64,000 nucleotides of DNA from Hygrocybe punicea (GCA_963556145.1 OY744462.1:4526001-4590000); one strand, 5' to 3'. Positions 1-10,687 are shown, counted from the first letter of the stretch. Translations and numbers: made by a program. The notes: a model not told the origin generated them from the letters alone.

Positions 1-1
1 T

Positions 2-3000
2 GATCACTACACCAGTCATAAATTTGTGCCATTCTTTTGGAGATCTTATGTTAAAGAGGTTACCAGTGCATGGTCTGATGAAGAAATTGCTGATATATGT
101 GAAGACCAAAATAATGCACAAAAGGTTGTTATTGGTAAGAATAATGGCGCATACATTGGACTTTCCAAAGTAAATAATTATATGTTCAGACCAGCCTTGT
201 ATGATAATGTATCACTGTATGACTGGATACGTCTTGCCACTATGGAACCAAATAAAAGATGCACCAAATCAAAAAGCAAAAGGGCCAGAAAAGACCCCAT
301 GCAAAACCATATTTTGGACAATCTAGGCTGTGATGATTTTTCTGACTCTTTCACTGAACCTACTAATGTTGACAACTCCAGTGATGACAACTTGTCTGAT
401 GTCATTGATAATGATATACTCATGGAGATAGATGAAATTCCAAAACCTGATGGTTTGAATAGAAATGCAGGCACAGAAATAGCTGATAAAACAAATGAAG
501 GTGATGTTAATAAATTGACAAAAAATGAAAATGATTATATCTTACATCCCAATCATCCACAATATCTCACCCACCATGCCAAAATGAAAGGAAATGATCC
601 TTTCATAGTTCCTAATTTTATTCCAAACACTTTGCCAAGGGCTGACCGTTGTGACGGCGAGTTCTGTTGTAGACCCGAATGGGAATCTACGAAAGTGGTG
701 ATCAGCTAAGAAGTGATCAGAGGAGTTTAGTGTCTATGTAGTCTAGTCAATCCAACCCGAATCCAGGGTTCTGGATCAGAGGGGAAGTGAAGGGAGTGGA
801 GTACGAATACTAATATGGAGACGATACGAAGCGAGGACTAAGAAATAGAACTGAAGGGATGCAATATGATAGGATGCAATGTGATATGGATATGATAATA
901 ATGGTTGTAGTATAAGGGTACATCTTTTATACTACTGGGAGTGATCCTGTGCTGTAGTAACTATGTACTACAAGTGAAGGCTGTAACTGATGGTAGAGGA
1001 GTGGAGCGGAGTATAGGAGGAATGGTGCTATGTACTAAGTAACGGGAAATGAAGATATATCATATGTAACTATATACGTACTGATTCCGGGTCGTTAGAG
1101 ACATCGCATCTTGAGTACAAATGATTCCGGAGGCGGAATCCGGACCGGAATCGACGGAGAGGACCGGAATCGGGCGGAGTCGACGATACCTGAATGGGAA
1201 TGGATGGGGATGATGTGGAATATGAAGAGGATTCGGGTCCAGACGGCCCGGAGCCTCTACACTGTGGTGATCGAGAATATTATTGCTGTACAATGTTAAC
1301 ATTTTTCAAGCCATGGAGAAGTGGCAAGGAACTCAAATGTAAATTACAAACATGGGATAATGCTTTCATAGACCATGGGTTTTTTAAAAGAGAGCTGGAG
1401 ATCATGAAATACTTTGGTTTACGATATGAGTGTCTAGATGCAAGAGATGATTTCTCTGCTAAACGTCGAAAGAATAATACTGAAGATATAAGGTATTCAT
1501 GGGCAACTTCAAACAATCTTGATGAACTGGATGACATGCACAATGCTGAATTAGCCGTTAATGGTGATGACTTCAACAATAATATTGGTGAAGACAATAA
1601 TGACACAGAAATACTTCTGAAACTTGGCCATAAAGGACAAAAGAGGAAGGATCAAATGCTAATAGCTGAAAGAGCTTTGAAAAGGTCAGGGTGGCTGGAT
1701 GATTGTATTGATGGTACCCCAGATATAGGACCATTGATACCTATAGAACCACCTGTAGTACAATCAGCAAAATTGTGGAGAACTGCAGTCCTTGCAAAGA
1801 AAAAGGAAATCATCGATGACAGAAATAAAAATTTACCAACAAAAACAGCAACCATAGATAAATTGGGAAATTTTCAATATAATAATGTCAAGATAGTGGA
1901 CGCAGCATACATCAACCATATGTTTATTCCTGCAAACAGAGCTGATCGTCATCTTATTGATGTAACTATCAATGATTACAAGTTGAACACTGACCAAAAG
2001 AGAGCATTTCATATTATTGCCAATCACTCTACCTTGATTAACAGTTCTGATAAGCTACGCATGTATCTTGGTGGGATGGCAGGCACAGGGAAATCACAAG
2101 TCATCAAAGCATTGACTAGTTTCTTTGGTAAACACAACGAAAATCATCGGTTTGTGGTTCTTGCACCAACTGGTGGTGCTGCTGCCCTTGTAAATGGATC
2201 TACATATCACTCCATTCTTGGAATTAATCAGGGAGGATCATCTCATTCCCTTGCACAAGTTCGTGCCAATCTTGATGGTGTGGATTACATTTTCATTGAT
2301 GAGATGTCAATGTTATCTTGCAGAGATATGTATAAAATCAGTGCTCAGTGTGCAAAAGCACGTGGTGTTTATGATGAACCCTTTGGTGGCATTAATATGA
2401 TATTTGCAGGAGATTTTGGCCAACTTCCACCAGCTATGAGTGGTGCTCCTTTGTACTCCGGAACCATTGGTGTCCAAATCAATTCCAGTCAAACTATACC
2501 AAATCAGGAAGCTGCTATAGGCAAAGCTCTTTGGCATCAGATTACAACAGTTGTTATATTACGTGAAAATATGAGACAAACCAATCAGTCAAAAGAAGAT
2601 GTCCAACTGAGACAGGCGTTGGAAAACATGAGATACACAGCATGTACTCAAGAAGATATTGCATTTCTTCATACCCGCATCGCAGGAAAAGGTCCAAATG
2701 ATCCAAAATTAGCCCTAAAGAAATTCAGGAATGTATCAGTTGTAACTGCATTGAATGCACAAAAAGACAAAATCAATGAACTTGGTATTCAACATTTTGC
2801 TGCTGAAAATAAAAGACCATTAACATCATTCTATTCCATAGACAGATGGAATGATCCTACTAATTCCAATAGCAAAAGAAAATCTCATCACATGTCAACA
2901 ATTTTGGATCCTATTCGACACACAAAGATATTGGAACCTTCACTCCAAAAGCTACTTTGGAGCCAACCACATGCATCATCCTCTGATCATATACCAGGAA

Positions 3001-4695
3001 GATTGGACTTATGTGTAGGCATGCCAGTGATGCTGAGAAACAATGATGCAACAGAGTGCTGCATTACCAAAGGAGGGCATAGTTGTGGGTTGGCAGAGTG
3101 CAATAGGTCCTGAGCAACAAACTGTACTGGACACTTTATTTGTCAGATTATTGAATCCTCCAAAAGAAATTAACATAGAAGGACTTCCTGAAAATGTGGT
3201 GCCGATTACAAAACATGTCACTTCCACCATGTGCTCATTACCCAATGATGATGTGATATCTTTGTCAAGAGAACAAGTGTTGGTACTACCTAATTTTGCA
3301 ATGACTTATTATGCATGTCAAGGACGTACTCGTCCTAACAATGTAGTTGACCTCAGTAGTTGTAGAAACCACCAATCCTATTATACTTGCTTATCAAGAA
3401 GTGCTTCTGCAGCAGGAACTATCATCATGCAAGGCTTTGATCCTAAAGTAATTACAGGTGGTGCTTCTGGATATCTCAGGCAAGAATTCAGGGAATTAGA
3501 ACTGCTTGATGAGATTACCAAACTGAAATATCAAGGACTCTTACCAGACTGTCAAGGGAGATCAGCGAAATTCTATCATTGATCAATTTAGAAAATGGAA
3601 AGGAAAGTCATATATTCCAAAAAACATTCATCATGCTATTGCATGGAAAGCCACAGAACAACTAAATCAATACACAACACAGCCCTCTCCATGGCAATTA
3701 ATTAAACCTATGAACAAAAATCAAAAGGCAGATTTCAGAAACCTCAACTTTGTTCCTGCAAAAGGAACTGTTCCAGTCACTGTTGCTCATAAAAATTCCA
3801 CAGCCAATGTATTGCAAAATAAAAAATGAAAATTAGAACAACTTGTAAGTTCATCTTCCATAGTGAAAAAAAGACAAAAAACAAGTACTATTGAATTAAA
3901 TGAACCAAAAGGGTTTATATGGGATGCGCAAGATTGGAGCTGTGCTTACGATTCACTCTTTACAATACTACTAGCAATATGGAATGAAGATCCATCAAGT
4001 TGGAACAAAAGATTCAATAGCATCAATGAAATATTAAAGATTTTGAGCTTAGGATTCAAACGATCAAAGAATAACACAACAGATTTAGAAACAGTTAGAA
4101 ATACAATCAGACATTTATTGCATCAAGATAAACCCAAAATATTTCCTTATGGTCAAGTTGGCATTTCCATAAGTGATTTGGCCCATTATATAATGAAAGC
4201 AAATGAACCAATGACTTCAACTTGTCTTAAATGTATGAATTGTGAAAACATAACCATTCTGGAAAATGATAGATGTGATGCCATCTTTCATTGTTCATAT
4301 TCATTTTCTGGAACAATCTCAGCATGTCTTGCTCAAATTATAGTTAATAGACAACGGCACAGATGTCAATTGTGTTGGGGAAATTTATTGCATTTAACAA
4401 AATTCCACCTCTAATCATGTTTACAGTTGACTCTATTGAGAATTTAATAATTAGCCAAGCTATAAACTTGTCAATTGATGACATATCCACTGCTTACACA
4501 TTGAGAGGAATTGTGTACTTTGGTAATATACATTTTACTGCACGCATATTCGTCAACAGGATGGTATGGTTTCATGATGGTATGTCAACAAGATCATTTT
4601 GCATTAATGAAGGCAATATAGATAACTTTTCAAATATTGATTTATTGTCATGTAATGGTAATAATGCTGTACTTTTTATATATGCTCAATTTTGA
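2..4695 (+). pseudogene. Broken Helitron helicase fused to USP-like protease
   Basis: The frame is open from base 2 to the LTR at 650 and resumes at about 1266; removing the LTR restores a continuous ADR-GDREYYCC junction. Helicase motifs follow: Walker A GMAGTGKSQ near 2075-2100, Walker B FIDEMSML near 2291-2314, and the late motif MTYYACQGRT near 3302. Frame changes occur near 3075 and 3560, a TGA stands at 3827-3829, and another frame change lies near 4375. After the TGA the same frame runs into a protease domain: Cys box WSCAYDSLF (Cys codon 3941-3943), then a His box GIVYFGNIHFTARI and WFHDG near 4520-4580, an order like C19/USP peptidases. The helicase would unwind the transposing strand; the protease role is unknown. 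It is a degenerate copy. Confidence 0.85.
650..1261 (-). repeat. Solo Gypsy LTR inserted in the Helitron helicase
   Basis: This 612-bp stretch is the reverse complement, with scattered changes, of the LTR at 59921-60532, from its TGTAGAGGC end (here at 1261) to its GTCACA end (here at 650). No internal retroelement sequence is present. It sits between ccgt (646-649) and ctgt (1262-1265), a likely 4-bp target duplication with one later substitution. Deleting the LTR and one copy rejoins the helicase frame exactly. Confidence 0.92.
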
Positions 4696-4737
4696 TATTT
4701 GTTCTCATTGCTAAAAAGAAAAAGGGACGAGTAACCT

Positions 4738-4769
4738 GCCATGCAAAGCAATGGCCCACACCCCACTAG
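4738..4769 (+). other. Probable Helitron 3' terminus (hairpin + CTAG)
   Basis: A short hairpin (GCCAT at 4738-4742 pairing with ATGGC at 4751-4755) is followed 10 nt later by CTAG at 4766-4769 and then T. A subterminal hairpin plus CTRR at an A/T insertion site is the usual Helitron 3' end. It lies 70 bp after the last protease codon. The opposite terminus is not in the window, so the call rests on pattern and position only. Confidence 0.5.
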
Positions 4770-5496
4770 TACTCTTGATTGAATAGGCCCTGTAACCAAA
4801 ACAATTCATATTAAATTGGTGAATATTACTATCAGTATTCATTAATCCATGTTTTATATTCCAGTAGTGAATATATATTATTTCAGTACATCATGCTTAT
4901 CAACCATCATCCACACCCACTCAAAGTCTCACTTCTTAATTGAAGAGACTATTACATTCTATTGACTCATACAGTACATATACCTACAAACCCTTCCTGC
5001 TAGGTTATTTAGATATTAGAAACCCACAAACAACAAGAAGGTACCTGAACAAAGTCAACTCCAGTAATTCTTGGTGAAACAAACATTCACATAACATCGC
5101 ACCCGCCAAACGGCGTTTTTGACGCATCCCGATGCATCCCCCCTCGTTTCGTGCACCTGAATCGCCCTACGTTTGCGTCAATGGACTCACCATTATCCCC
5201 AACAACAAGTCACGCCACGCCGCCATCATTTGCACCAGAGCCGACCCCAAAACGCTCTCACCATCGCCTCCTTCATCCACCAACCCATTTTCAGCTGCGT
5301 CCACCTGTTTCACCCTCGACTCGTCCATCAACCCCCTCTACACCCTCTCCATCGACCCTGGCAGCAAGTACCAACATGTCTCCAACATCTGAGCCTGCAC
5401 AGTTCCCTGAAATGCTGCCTCCATTGTCTCCCACAGCAAGCTGACACCCCCACCAGGTTGGGCAAAATATCCCCCAGTTGGCCAATCCAATTGGGC
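4770..5496 (+). other. Intergenic spacer with a Pro/Ser/Thr-rich ORF remnant
   Basis: The first 330 bp are AT-rich and I see no gene in them. From 5181 to 5444 an ATG-started frame of 87 codons is open on the plus strand (MDSPLSPTTSHATPPS start), rich in Pro, Ser and Thr, with no recognisable domain. It could be the first exon of a host gene cut by the adjacent transposon, or chance in C-rich sequence. The start of the transposon inverted repeat follows directly. Confidence 0.3.
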
Positions 5497-5805
5497 TGGC
5501 CAGCTGTAACCGTTCATGTCATGTGACACCAAGGGAATTGCTGAAATCACATAGAAATTCAAGTTATAAATTCATTGAGGGACATATGACAAATGTGAAG
5601 CATATGAAAATTGAAATGTGGCTAGGTGAAGGGCTAAGTAAGCTTAAATTATTTTTTGGTGGTGTATTCAAGATGACATGGATTTTTGGTGTCCAAAACA
5701 TGACTTGTGGCCTGAAATTGGCACCAAAAATATTACAGCGATTTCGGAAACTAATGTCCGCGCCAACTTTTTTTTTTTTTTTGGGTTGGCTCAGCATTGG
5801 CCGGT
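5497..5805 (+). repeat. Left terminal inverted repeat of the mariner-like element
   Basis: It matches the reverse complement of 10306-10556 almost base for base, including the string at 5515-5533 (starting tcatgtcatgtgacaccaag), the T-tract after gcgccaac, and ggccggttc. Compared with the right arm it has about 63 extra bases (near 5670-5732), themselves ending in the small inverted pair atttttggtg / caccaaaaat. Confidence 0.85.
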
Positions 5806-5813
5806 TCTCAGCC

Positions 5814-6878
5814 ATGGTCAACAAATCGATAAGCAAAGACATACGCGAGCGAGTTATCTGGCTCCTCAAACATGGCTACGTACCCCCCGATGTGTGTGAG
5901 ATCTTTGGTATCTCTGAATGGACAGTTAGGCGTTGGCAAAGAAATATAACACTCTATGGCAGCCCCCTGCCTCCGCGCCCTCTCACAACTGGCCGCCCTC
6001 GCATTCTCAACAACGACATGACACACGACCTCTATACACTTCTTGAAGAAGCTCCCGACATGTTTCTTGATGAAATTCAGGACTGGCTAGCCATTGCCTA
6101 CGATGTCAAGCTCTCAAAGACAGCACTCTTCGAGAACATACGTGATGCTGGAATCACCTACAAGTTGCTTCGGAAAGCAGCTGCAGAGCATGATGAAGAT
6201 GCAAGAGCTGAGTGGATGGATGAGATGAATACCCATTTCACTGCCCAACAGTTTGTTTTTGTCGACGAGTCAAGTAAAGATGACAGGACAATCTACCGTC
6301 ACTATGGCCGTTCACCTGCTGGAATCAGGGCCACTATCCACGCCAATTTCATCTGGGGAGATCGATACAGCCTCGTTGCTGCGCTGTCGCTTGAGGGTTA
6401 TGAAGCTGTGAGGGTGGTACCAGGGTCACTGGATGGGAATGAGTTCCTCGACTTCATTGTCAATGATCTGGTGCGTATTTCTATTACTTTGTGTCTTCTA
6501 TAGCTTGATCACACTCTCTAGCTTCCCAAGATGAACCGATATCCGCAAGATCGGAGTATCATTGTGCTCGACAACTGTGCTATTCACCGCATCCACGCAA
6601 TCCATGAGATCGTTGAGGCCCAAGGTGTTCTCCTTGTCTTCCTCCCACCATATTCCCCCGATTTCAACCCTATTGAAGAGAGTTTCAGCTTCAGTGAGTG
6701 GCGCTATTGTTTCTGTCGTCCTTTCTGAGTTTTCTACCTAGTCAAAACTTGGATTCGACGTCATTGGCCATGCCTGCAGCAGCAAGAGGACCCAGAAGTC
6801 CTCTTGCTTGAAGCTGCCTACTCTGTCACAAGAAATATTGTGCAGGGGTGGTTTTTACATTCAGGATATAATCTCTAG
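5814..6878 (+). CDS. Tc1/mariner-like DDE transposase, three exons
   Basis: Cut-and-paste transposase. The ATG at 5814 lies 9 nt after the inner inverted repeat. Exons 5814-6470, 6522-6693 and 6742-6878 (introns gtgcgt...ctctag and gtgagt...acctag) join in frame to 321 residues. An N-terminal helix-turn-helix (SKDIRERVIWLL, then GISEWTVRRW) is followed by a DDE_3-type catalytic core: FVDESSKDDRTIYR with the first Asp, IIVLDNCAIHR with the second, and FLPPYSPDFNPIEE with the third acidic residue. All three catalytic positions and the frame are intact, so this copy could be functional. The similarity to pogo/Tc1 families is at domain level only; the exact family is not assigned. Confidence 0.88.
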
Positions 6879-7660
6879 CTACTTTTATCGCATTGTTTCT
6901 GTACTATGTTTTATCGCGTTGTTTCTGTATTAGTTTCTCTGTGTCTTTTTATATCTGTATGGACAATTGTTTTTATTACTGGACGATTGCTCTACGCTAA
7001 GAAAAATGAAAATTTATGATGAAAGAGTGCAGACAATTCCAGATATATACCTAATACTTCTTGCGCTCATGGCGAAAAACCTTCAACACCTGATTCCACG
7101 CCAATGGCTTGAAGCCAGCATCCTTTGCCTGTTGCTCTGTGACAAGCTCAAGATTATCACCCGGCACAAAACCTAGTTGCTCAAGCGCAGCTTCAACAGT
7201 TGCATCGAGATTGTGCTTGCGGCACCAGTCGCTAACATCGGCTTCATCCGCAGGGGGTATTGGGGATGACGGAGGGTCTTTGAAATGCGCTTGTGCATTG
7301 GCAGTTGGACTTTCTCCAGCGCCAGCTGTGTTCCAGGAAAAGCCAGGCACCATCTGCGGAAGCATAGGGTTGAAAGGAAGAAACATGTACGGATTGAATT
7401 GCGGCATCATTGGAGTACCCTGCATCATCGCGTGGGCTTGCACCATTGGATGTGCTTGCATCATTGGCAGGGCTTGCACTGGAGCTGGGGCAGCAGCGTC
7501 TACATCAATAGCAGGCTTCTCAGCAGCCTTTTCTTTCGCGCCGGGTTCCGCACGCTTGAGGGCATGCTCGGCTTTGAAAAGTGCTGAAGTAAGAGGTATT
7601 TTGTCCATAGTAGCATCTCCCTTTCGGATCGCAGATGCCCATACAAGGGATCGTTGGCGG

Positions 7661-7803
7661 TGGAGTGGTCCCGAGGGACCTCTCGGGATCGGGGACAGAA
7701 TCCAACGGAAAGGTCAAAGGTGGGATGATAGGACAAGATCGACTGACTACCACATCAGGAACGACTACTGACTAAGGGTGTGGTCACGTGATCTACTACT
7801 ACA
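7661..7803 (-). repeat. 3' LTR of the TRIM-like element
   Basis: 143-bp direct repeat of 9353-9499. On the minus strand it starts TGTAGTAGTAGATCACGTGA and ends GACCACTCCA. It is preceded on that strand by the polypurine tract at 7804-7822. Confidence 0.92.
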
Positions 7804-7822
7804 AGTGCCCCTCCTCCTCATG
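7804..7822 (-). promoter_or_regulatory. Polypurine tract of the TRIM-like element
   Basis: On the minus strand the bases next to the 3' LTR read ATGAGGAGGAGGGGCACT, a purine-rich run expected to prime plus-strand DNA synthesis. Confidence 0.65.
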
Positions 7823-9324
7823 GCGATGCCCTCGTCACCAACAGCTACTGAAAGAAAACAAAAACCAAACAGGACTGACCAAAACAATCTCCAAATCACA
7901 ACTCCCAGTCCCTCAGAATGCCCCAAGTCGCAGTCGAGGCCTTATATCGTGAAGCAGGACAATATTGTCCTCCGAAACCAATCGCAGTGCAGGGTGTGGG
8001 TTCTCATAGTCCATGAATAAGCTGGGTGGTTGCGCATAGGTAATAGATACGGGATGATGTCATGGGGCAGCATAGAGACAGCGTTCGTGTGGGGTGAAAC
8101 AAAACCATGTCGAGGGAGAGCAATGAGAAGCCAAGAAAACGGAGACTGAGGGAACAAAAGAGAATATGTACTGGGCGCTAGAGCAGGTGCCGGCGTCGAG
8201 AGATCTCTTCGCGTGAGCTCTGGGAAGCAGTTGCGAGGCCGTGGGGGGCCTCGCGAAGCTGCAAGGGCCGGGGGTGCAGAATGCGGGGGCCACGAAGTAG
8301 CGGTGTGGCAAAGGGCGGTGGGGCCTGGCCGTGGGGGCGGGGTGGATGGGTTCGGGTCATTGGGCACGTGGTTGGGGATCGTCGTATTGCGTGGGTAGGT
8401 TGTTGGGGTGTTGCGTAGACGTGTGGAGGATTGGGACGTGGGGCCGCGTGTGTGTAAACGGGATATGGAGGGGTGGGATGTGCTGATGGCGTTGGGCCGG
8501 TTTTGCTGCCTGGAGCTCGCGCGGTCGAGGTCGATCGTGTTGGAAACGGGCATGCGGGGCCGTAAAACGAGTCAGCGTGGGGCTCGCAGGTGCGTGTATG
8601 TCCGGTTCGTCGTTTGGTTACGCTGGGTGGGGCCGGACGCGTCGTTCGCGTGTGTATAGGCCGTTGGGGTCGTATTGGTACTGCAGGCGCGAGGGATCCA
8701 GCGCGGGCATGTTGTGCCATGCCAATGGGGTCGAGGAAATGGGTGCCGGCGTGTGCCAGAAGCGCGAGTCAATGTGGTGACGTGGCAGTTGGGCGACGCG
8801 GCAACGGATGGGTGGGCGTGATAACGGTGTTGGTGAGGATGGCGCAGGTGAATACGGGGTGGGCAGAGCTGCCGTACGGACGCGGGGGGGTCTCAAGCGT
8901 CTGTGTATTCAGTAGTGAACCTGTGGGCGTCCGAATGAAAAATGGTAGGTCGAAAACAGGGACGACGATGTCGAGGGCGCGACGGCGTTGTTGGATACGT
9001 CGTCCGGCTCGGCAACCTCGTGGGGGTCTTCTAAGGAGTGTGGGGTGCCGTGGTTGGGCGTGGTTGGTCGGGTTTTTGGTAGGCGAAGCTGGTGACGTGG
9101 CTGCGCGAGGTGACAAAAAGTCGTGAAGATGGTCGCGGGGCATGTAGAATGATGCGGACATATCGCTGGGGCCATCAGAGATTGTTTTTTGTAGTGTTTT
9201 GCATGGGTGTGCTGCGTGGAATCGCGCGGGTGGGCTCTCGGGGGGGTACTCTGTGCTCGAAAATCTCTGTTGCTGTAGTCAAAAAGGGTCTGTGCGAGTG
9301 GAATGTTGTGGTCTCCGGTGGCGT

Positions 9325-9349
9325 GGCTCGAATCGCGCTCTCATCACCA
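9325..9349 (-). promoter_or_regulatory. tRNA primer-binding site of the TRIM-like element
   Basis: On the plus strand these bases read like the 3' end of a mature tRNA: a T-arm-like tcgaatc followed by gctctcatcacca, CCA included. On the element's own strand it is TGGTGATGAGAG... just inside the 5' LTR. The same signal follows the LTR at 58879-59051. The tRNA itself is not identified. Confidence 0.75.
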
Positions 9350-9352
9350 TGA

Positions 9353-9499
9353 TGGAGTGGTCCCAAGGGACCTCTCGGGATCGGGGACGGAATCCAACGG
9401 AAAGGTCAAAGGTGGATGGGATGATAGGACAAGATCGACTGACTACCACATCAGGAACGACTACTGACTAAGGGTGTGGTCACGTGATCTACTACTACA
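9353..9499 (-). repeat. 5' LTR of the TRIM-like element
   Basis: 147-bp direct repeat of 7661-7803, with an extra tgga and a few substitutions. On the minus strand it is followed, after 3 nt, by the primer-binding site at 9349-9325. Confidence 0.92.
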
Positions 9500-10305
9500 G
9501 CGGTCAAGCTCATAGTGACGATTGCTGGGGCGATGATGGAAGCAGGAGATTGATGGGTGTAATTTGCAGGTACCCGGTGGATATTTGTCGATTATCTGTG
9601 CTGCAAGTTGATTCAATTCATCGTCAATATGTGCCTAATAATGTGTGAGTGCCAGACACCATCTTATCAAAGAATACAATACCTTCTTGAACATCGGGTG
9701 CCCATCATTGTCGGATTGCTCATCTTCATCGACTGGTGTCTCTACTGCTGAAGTTGCAGCCCACGGAGGGTTTTGAGCTGGTGCAAGCTGCTTGGGAGGT
9801 TGCATGCGAATAATAACATAAGGTACACTCTTCGCTGCGATGATCTGGTTGAGCATGGAGATGAGACCAGTCTCGTTTTGCAGGGGAAGCCAAGGGCTGT
9901 TGGCAGGTTTTAGCCAGTGCCATTCAAATGTGCCGGTGCACAATTGAGGTGGCTGGCACTGCACAAGACTGGCAATTGCAGTTACGAAGTTGTCCCAGTC
10001 AACATTTGCTTTCATATTGGCTGGCCCAAAAGAAATTGGGTCTGTCTTCTCCAATTTGTTCTTCCAGTTTCCAGTGCGAACCCGCTTGTTAGGCAGAACA
10101 ACTTGGATAAGATATTCAAAAGGTGTCGCAGGCCTGGAGGGAGGGGTCTCTGGTGGGGCAAGCTGGTTTGCCATTACTGGTTGAGCAGGCAGTAGAGGAG
10201 GTTGCAAAGGAGGGCGATAAGGAGGGGGAGGATCTCCCATAGCCATTGGCATTGAGTATACAGTATAGCAAGCGTACGATACAAAAATAAAGGAGTGGAA
10301 ATTGG

Positions 10306-10556
10306 GGAACCGGCCAATGCCGAGCCAACCCAAAAAAAAAAAAAAAGTTGGCGCGGACATTAGTTTCCGAAATTGCTGTAATTACACCACCAAAAAATAA
10401 TTTAAACTTATTTAGCCCTTCACCTAGCCACATTCCAATTTTCATATGCTTCACATTTGTCATATGTCCCTCAATGAATTTATAACTTGAATTTCTATGT
10501 GATTTCAGCAATTCCCTTGGTGTCACATGACATGAACGGTTATGGTAATACAGCTG
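10306..10556 (-). repeat. Right terminal inverted repeat of the mariner-like element
   Basis: Inverted match of 5497-5805. It lacks the 63-bp insert of the left arm and carries about 8 extra bases (tattacca) close to the outer end. The shared outermost string is ggccagctg. Confidence 0.85.
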
Positions 10557-10569
10557 GCCCGGTTGCCGG

Positions 10570-10640
10570 TCTCAAAAAAAAAAAAAGTTGCAAAAAAAAA
10601 AAGTTGATTTGGTCATCCATTTCCGAATCGGCTGTAAAAG
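10570..10640 (-). repeat. Second mariner-like terminus, degenerate
   Basis: Read on the minus strand it goes ACAGCCGATTCGGAAA, then CAAC followed by long T runs and GAGACCGGCAACCGG. This repeats the plan of the inner terminus at 5735-5805 (ACAGC, TTTCGGAAA, CAAC, T-run, GGCCGG) with many substitutions. It may be the end of an older related element into which the present one inserted. Confidence 0.35.
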
Positions 10641-10687
10641 AACCTTCTCGGCAAAATTTATGAGATCATGATGTTACATGTTGAAAG

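Larger units (their letters stand above)
1..4769 (+). mobile_element. Helitron, 3' part (5' end outside window)
   Basis: Rolling-circle DNA transposon, entered inside its coding region at the left window edge. It shows a PIF1-type helicase with Walker A and B boxes, a fused C-terminal cysteine protease of the kind seen in agaric Helitrons, and a plausible 3' end (hairpin followed by CTAG/T). The copy is dead: a solo LTR at 650-1261, three apparent frameshifts and one in-frame stop interrupt the protein. The Rep/HUH part lies upstream of the window. Identity as Helitron is confident; the exact 3' end is inferred. Confidence 0.85.
7661..9499 (-). mobile_element. Small non-autonomous LTR retrotransposon (TRIM-like)
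   Basis: Read on the minus strand: 5' LTR 9499-9353, a primer-binding site after a 3-nt gap, a 1.55-kb GC-rich interior, a polypurine tract, and the 3' LTR 7803-7661. The LTRs (143 and 147 bp, starting TGTAGTAG and ending CACTCCA) differ mainly by a 4-nt length difference and a few substitutions, so the insertion is fairly recent. GCGG lies on both sides (7657-7660 and 9500-9503) as a 4-bp target duplication, and removal restores the host reading frame. No gag or pol was found inside; the long Pro/Arg/Thr-rich open frames on both strands look compositional. Confidence 0.88.
7051..10252 (-). pseudogene. Transposon accessory gene of unknown function, split by an LTR element
   Basis: Exon 1 runs 10252-9683; a 48-nt intron follows (gtattg...attag); exon 2 runs 9634-9500 and, after the LTR element 7661-9499 and one CCGC copy are removed, continues 7656-7051. 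The joined frame is 436 residues with no stop, and the coding lengths (570, 135, 606) are all whole codons. The N-terminus is Pro-rich; a central block has PFEYLIQVVLPNKRVRTGNW, WHWLKPANSPWLPL and QRSLVWASAIRKGDATM; a Met/Pro/Gln-rich linker leads to a C-terminal region (DVSDWCRKHNLD ... LVTEQQAKDAGFKPLAWNQV) resembling a SAM-like helical fold. I recall similar proteins repeated in agaric genomes, but assign no function. Its place inside the transposon suggests element cargo. Confidence 0.7.
5497..10556. mobile_element. Tc1/mariner-like transposon with two convergent genes
   Basis: Bounded by long, nearly identical inverted repeats (5497-5805 and 10306-10556), it holds a DDE transposase on the plus strand and a second spliced gene on the minus strand, whose start lies just inside the right repeat. 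The inner part of each repeat, beginning TTACAGC(g/a)ATTTCGGAAA (near 5734 and 10381), looks like a classic mariner end with TA next to it; the outer 170-240 bp are also inverted and may be an extended terminus or an older flanking element. The left copy has about 63 extra bp. A younger LTR element (7661-9499) sits inside. Confidence 0.75.

Noticed and set aside
5132..5562. Several overlapping Pro/Ser/His-rich ORFs
   Set aside because: Competing frames of the same C-rich sequence; only one (5181-5444) is mentioned as a possible remnant.
7942..9126. Long open frames on both strands inside the TRIM-like element
   Set aside because: All six frames are unusually open in this GC-rich stretch and the products are Pro/Arg/Thr/Gly-rich without any domain; no gag or pol motif is visible.
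9325..9352. Possible tRNA gene fragment (T-arm plus CCA)
   Set aside because: CCA is not genome-encoded in eukaryotic tRNA genes and the site is placed exactly inside an LTR; it is a primer-binding site.
10116..10526. Minus-strand ORF across the right inverted repeat
   Set aside because: It is the translated inverted repeat and overlaps the real start of the accessory gene in another frame.
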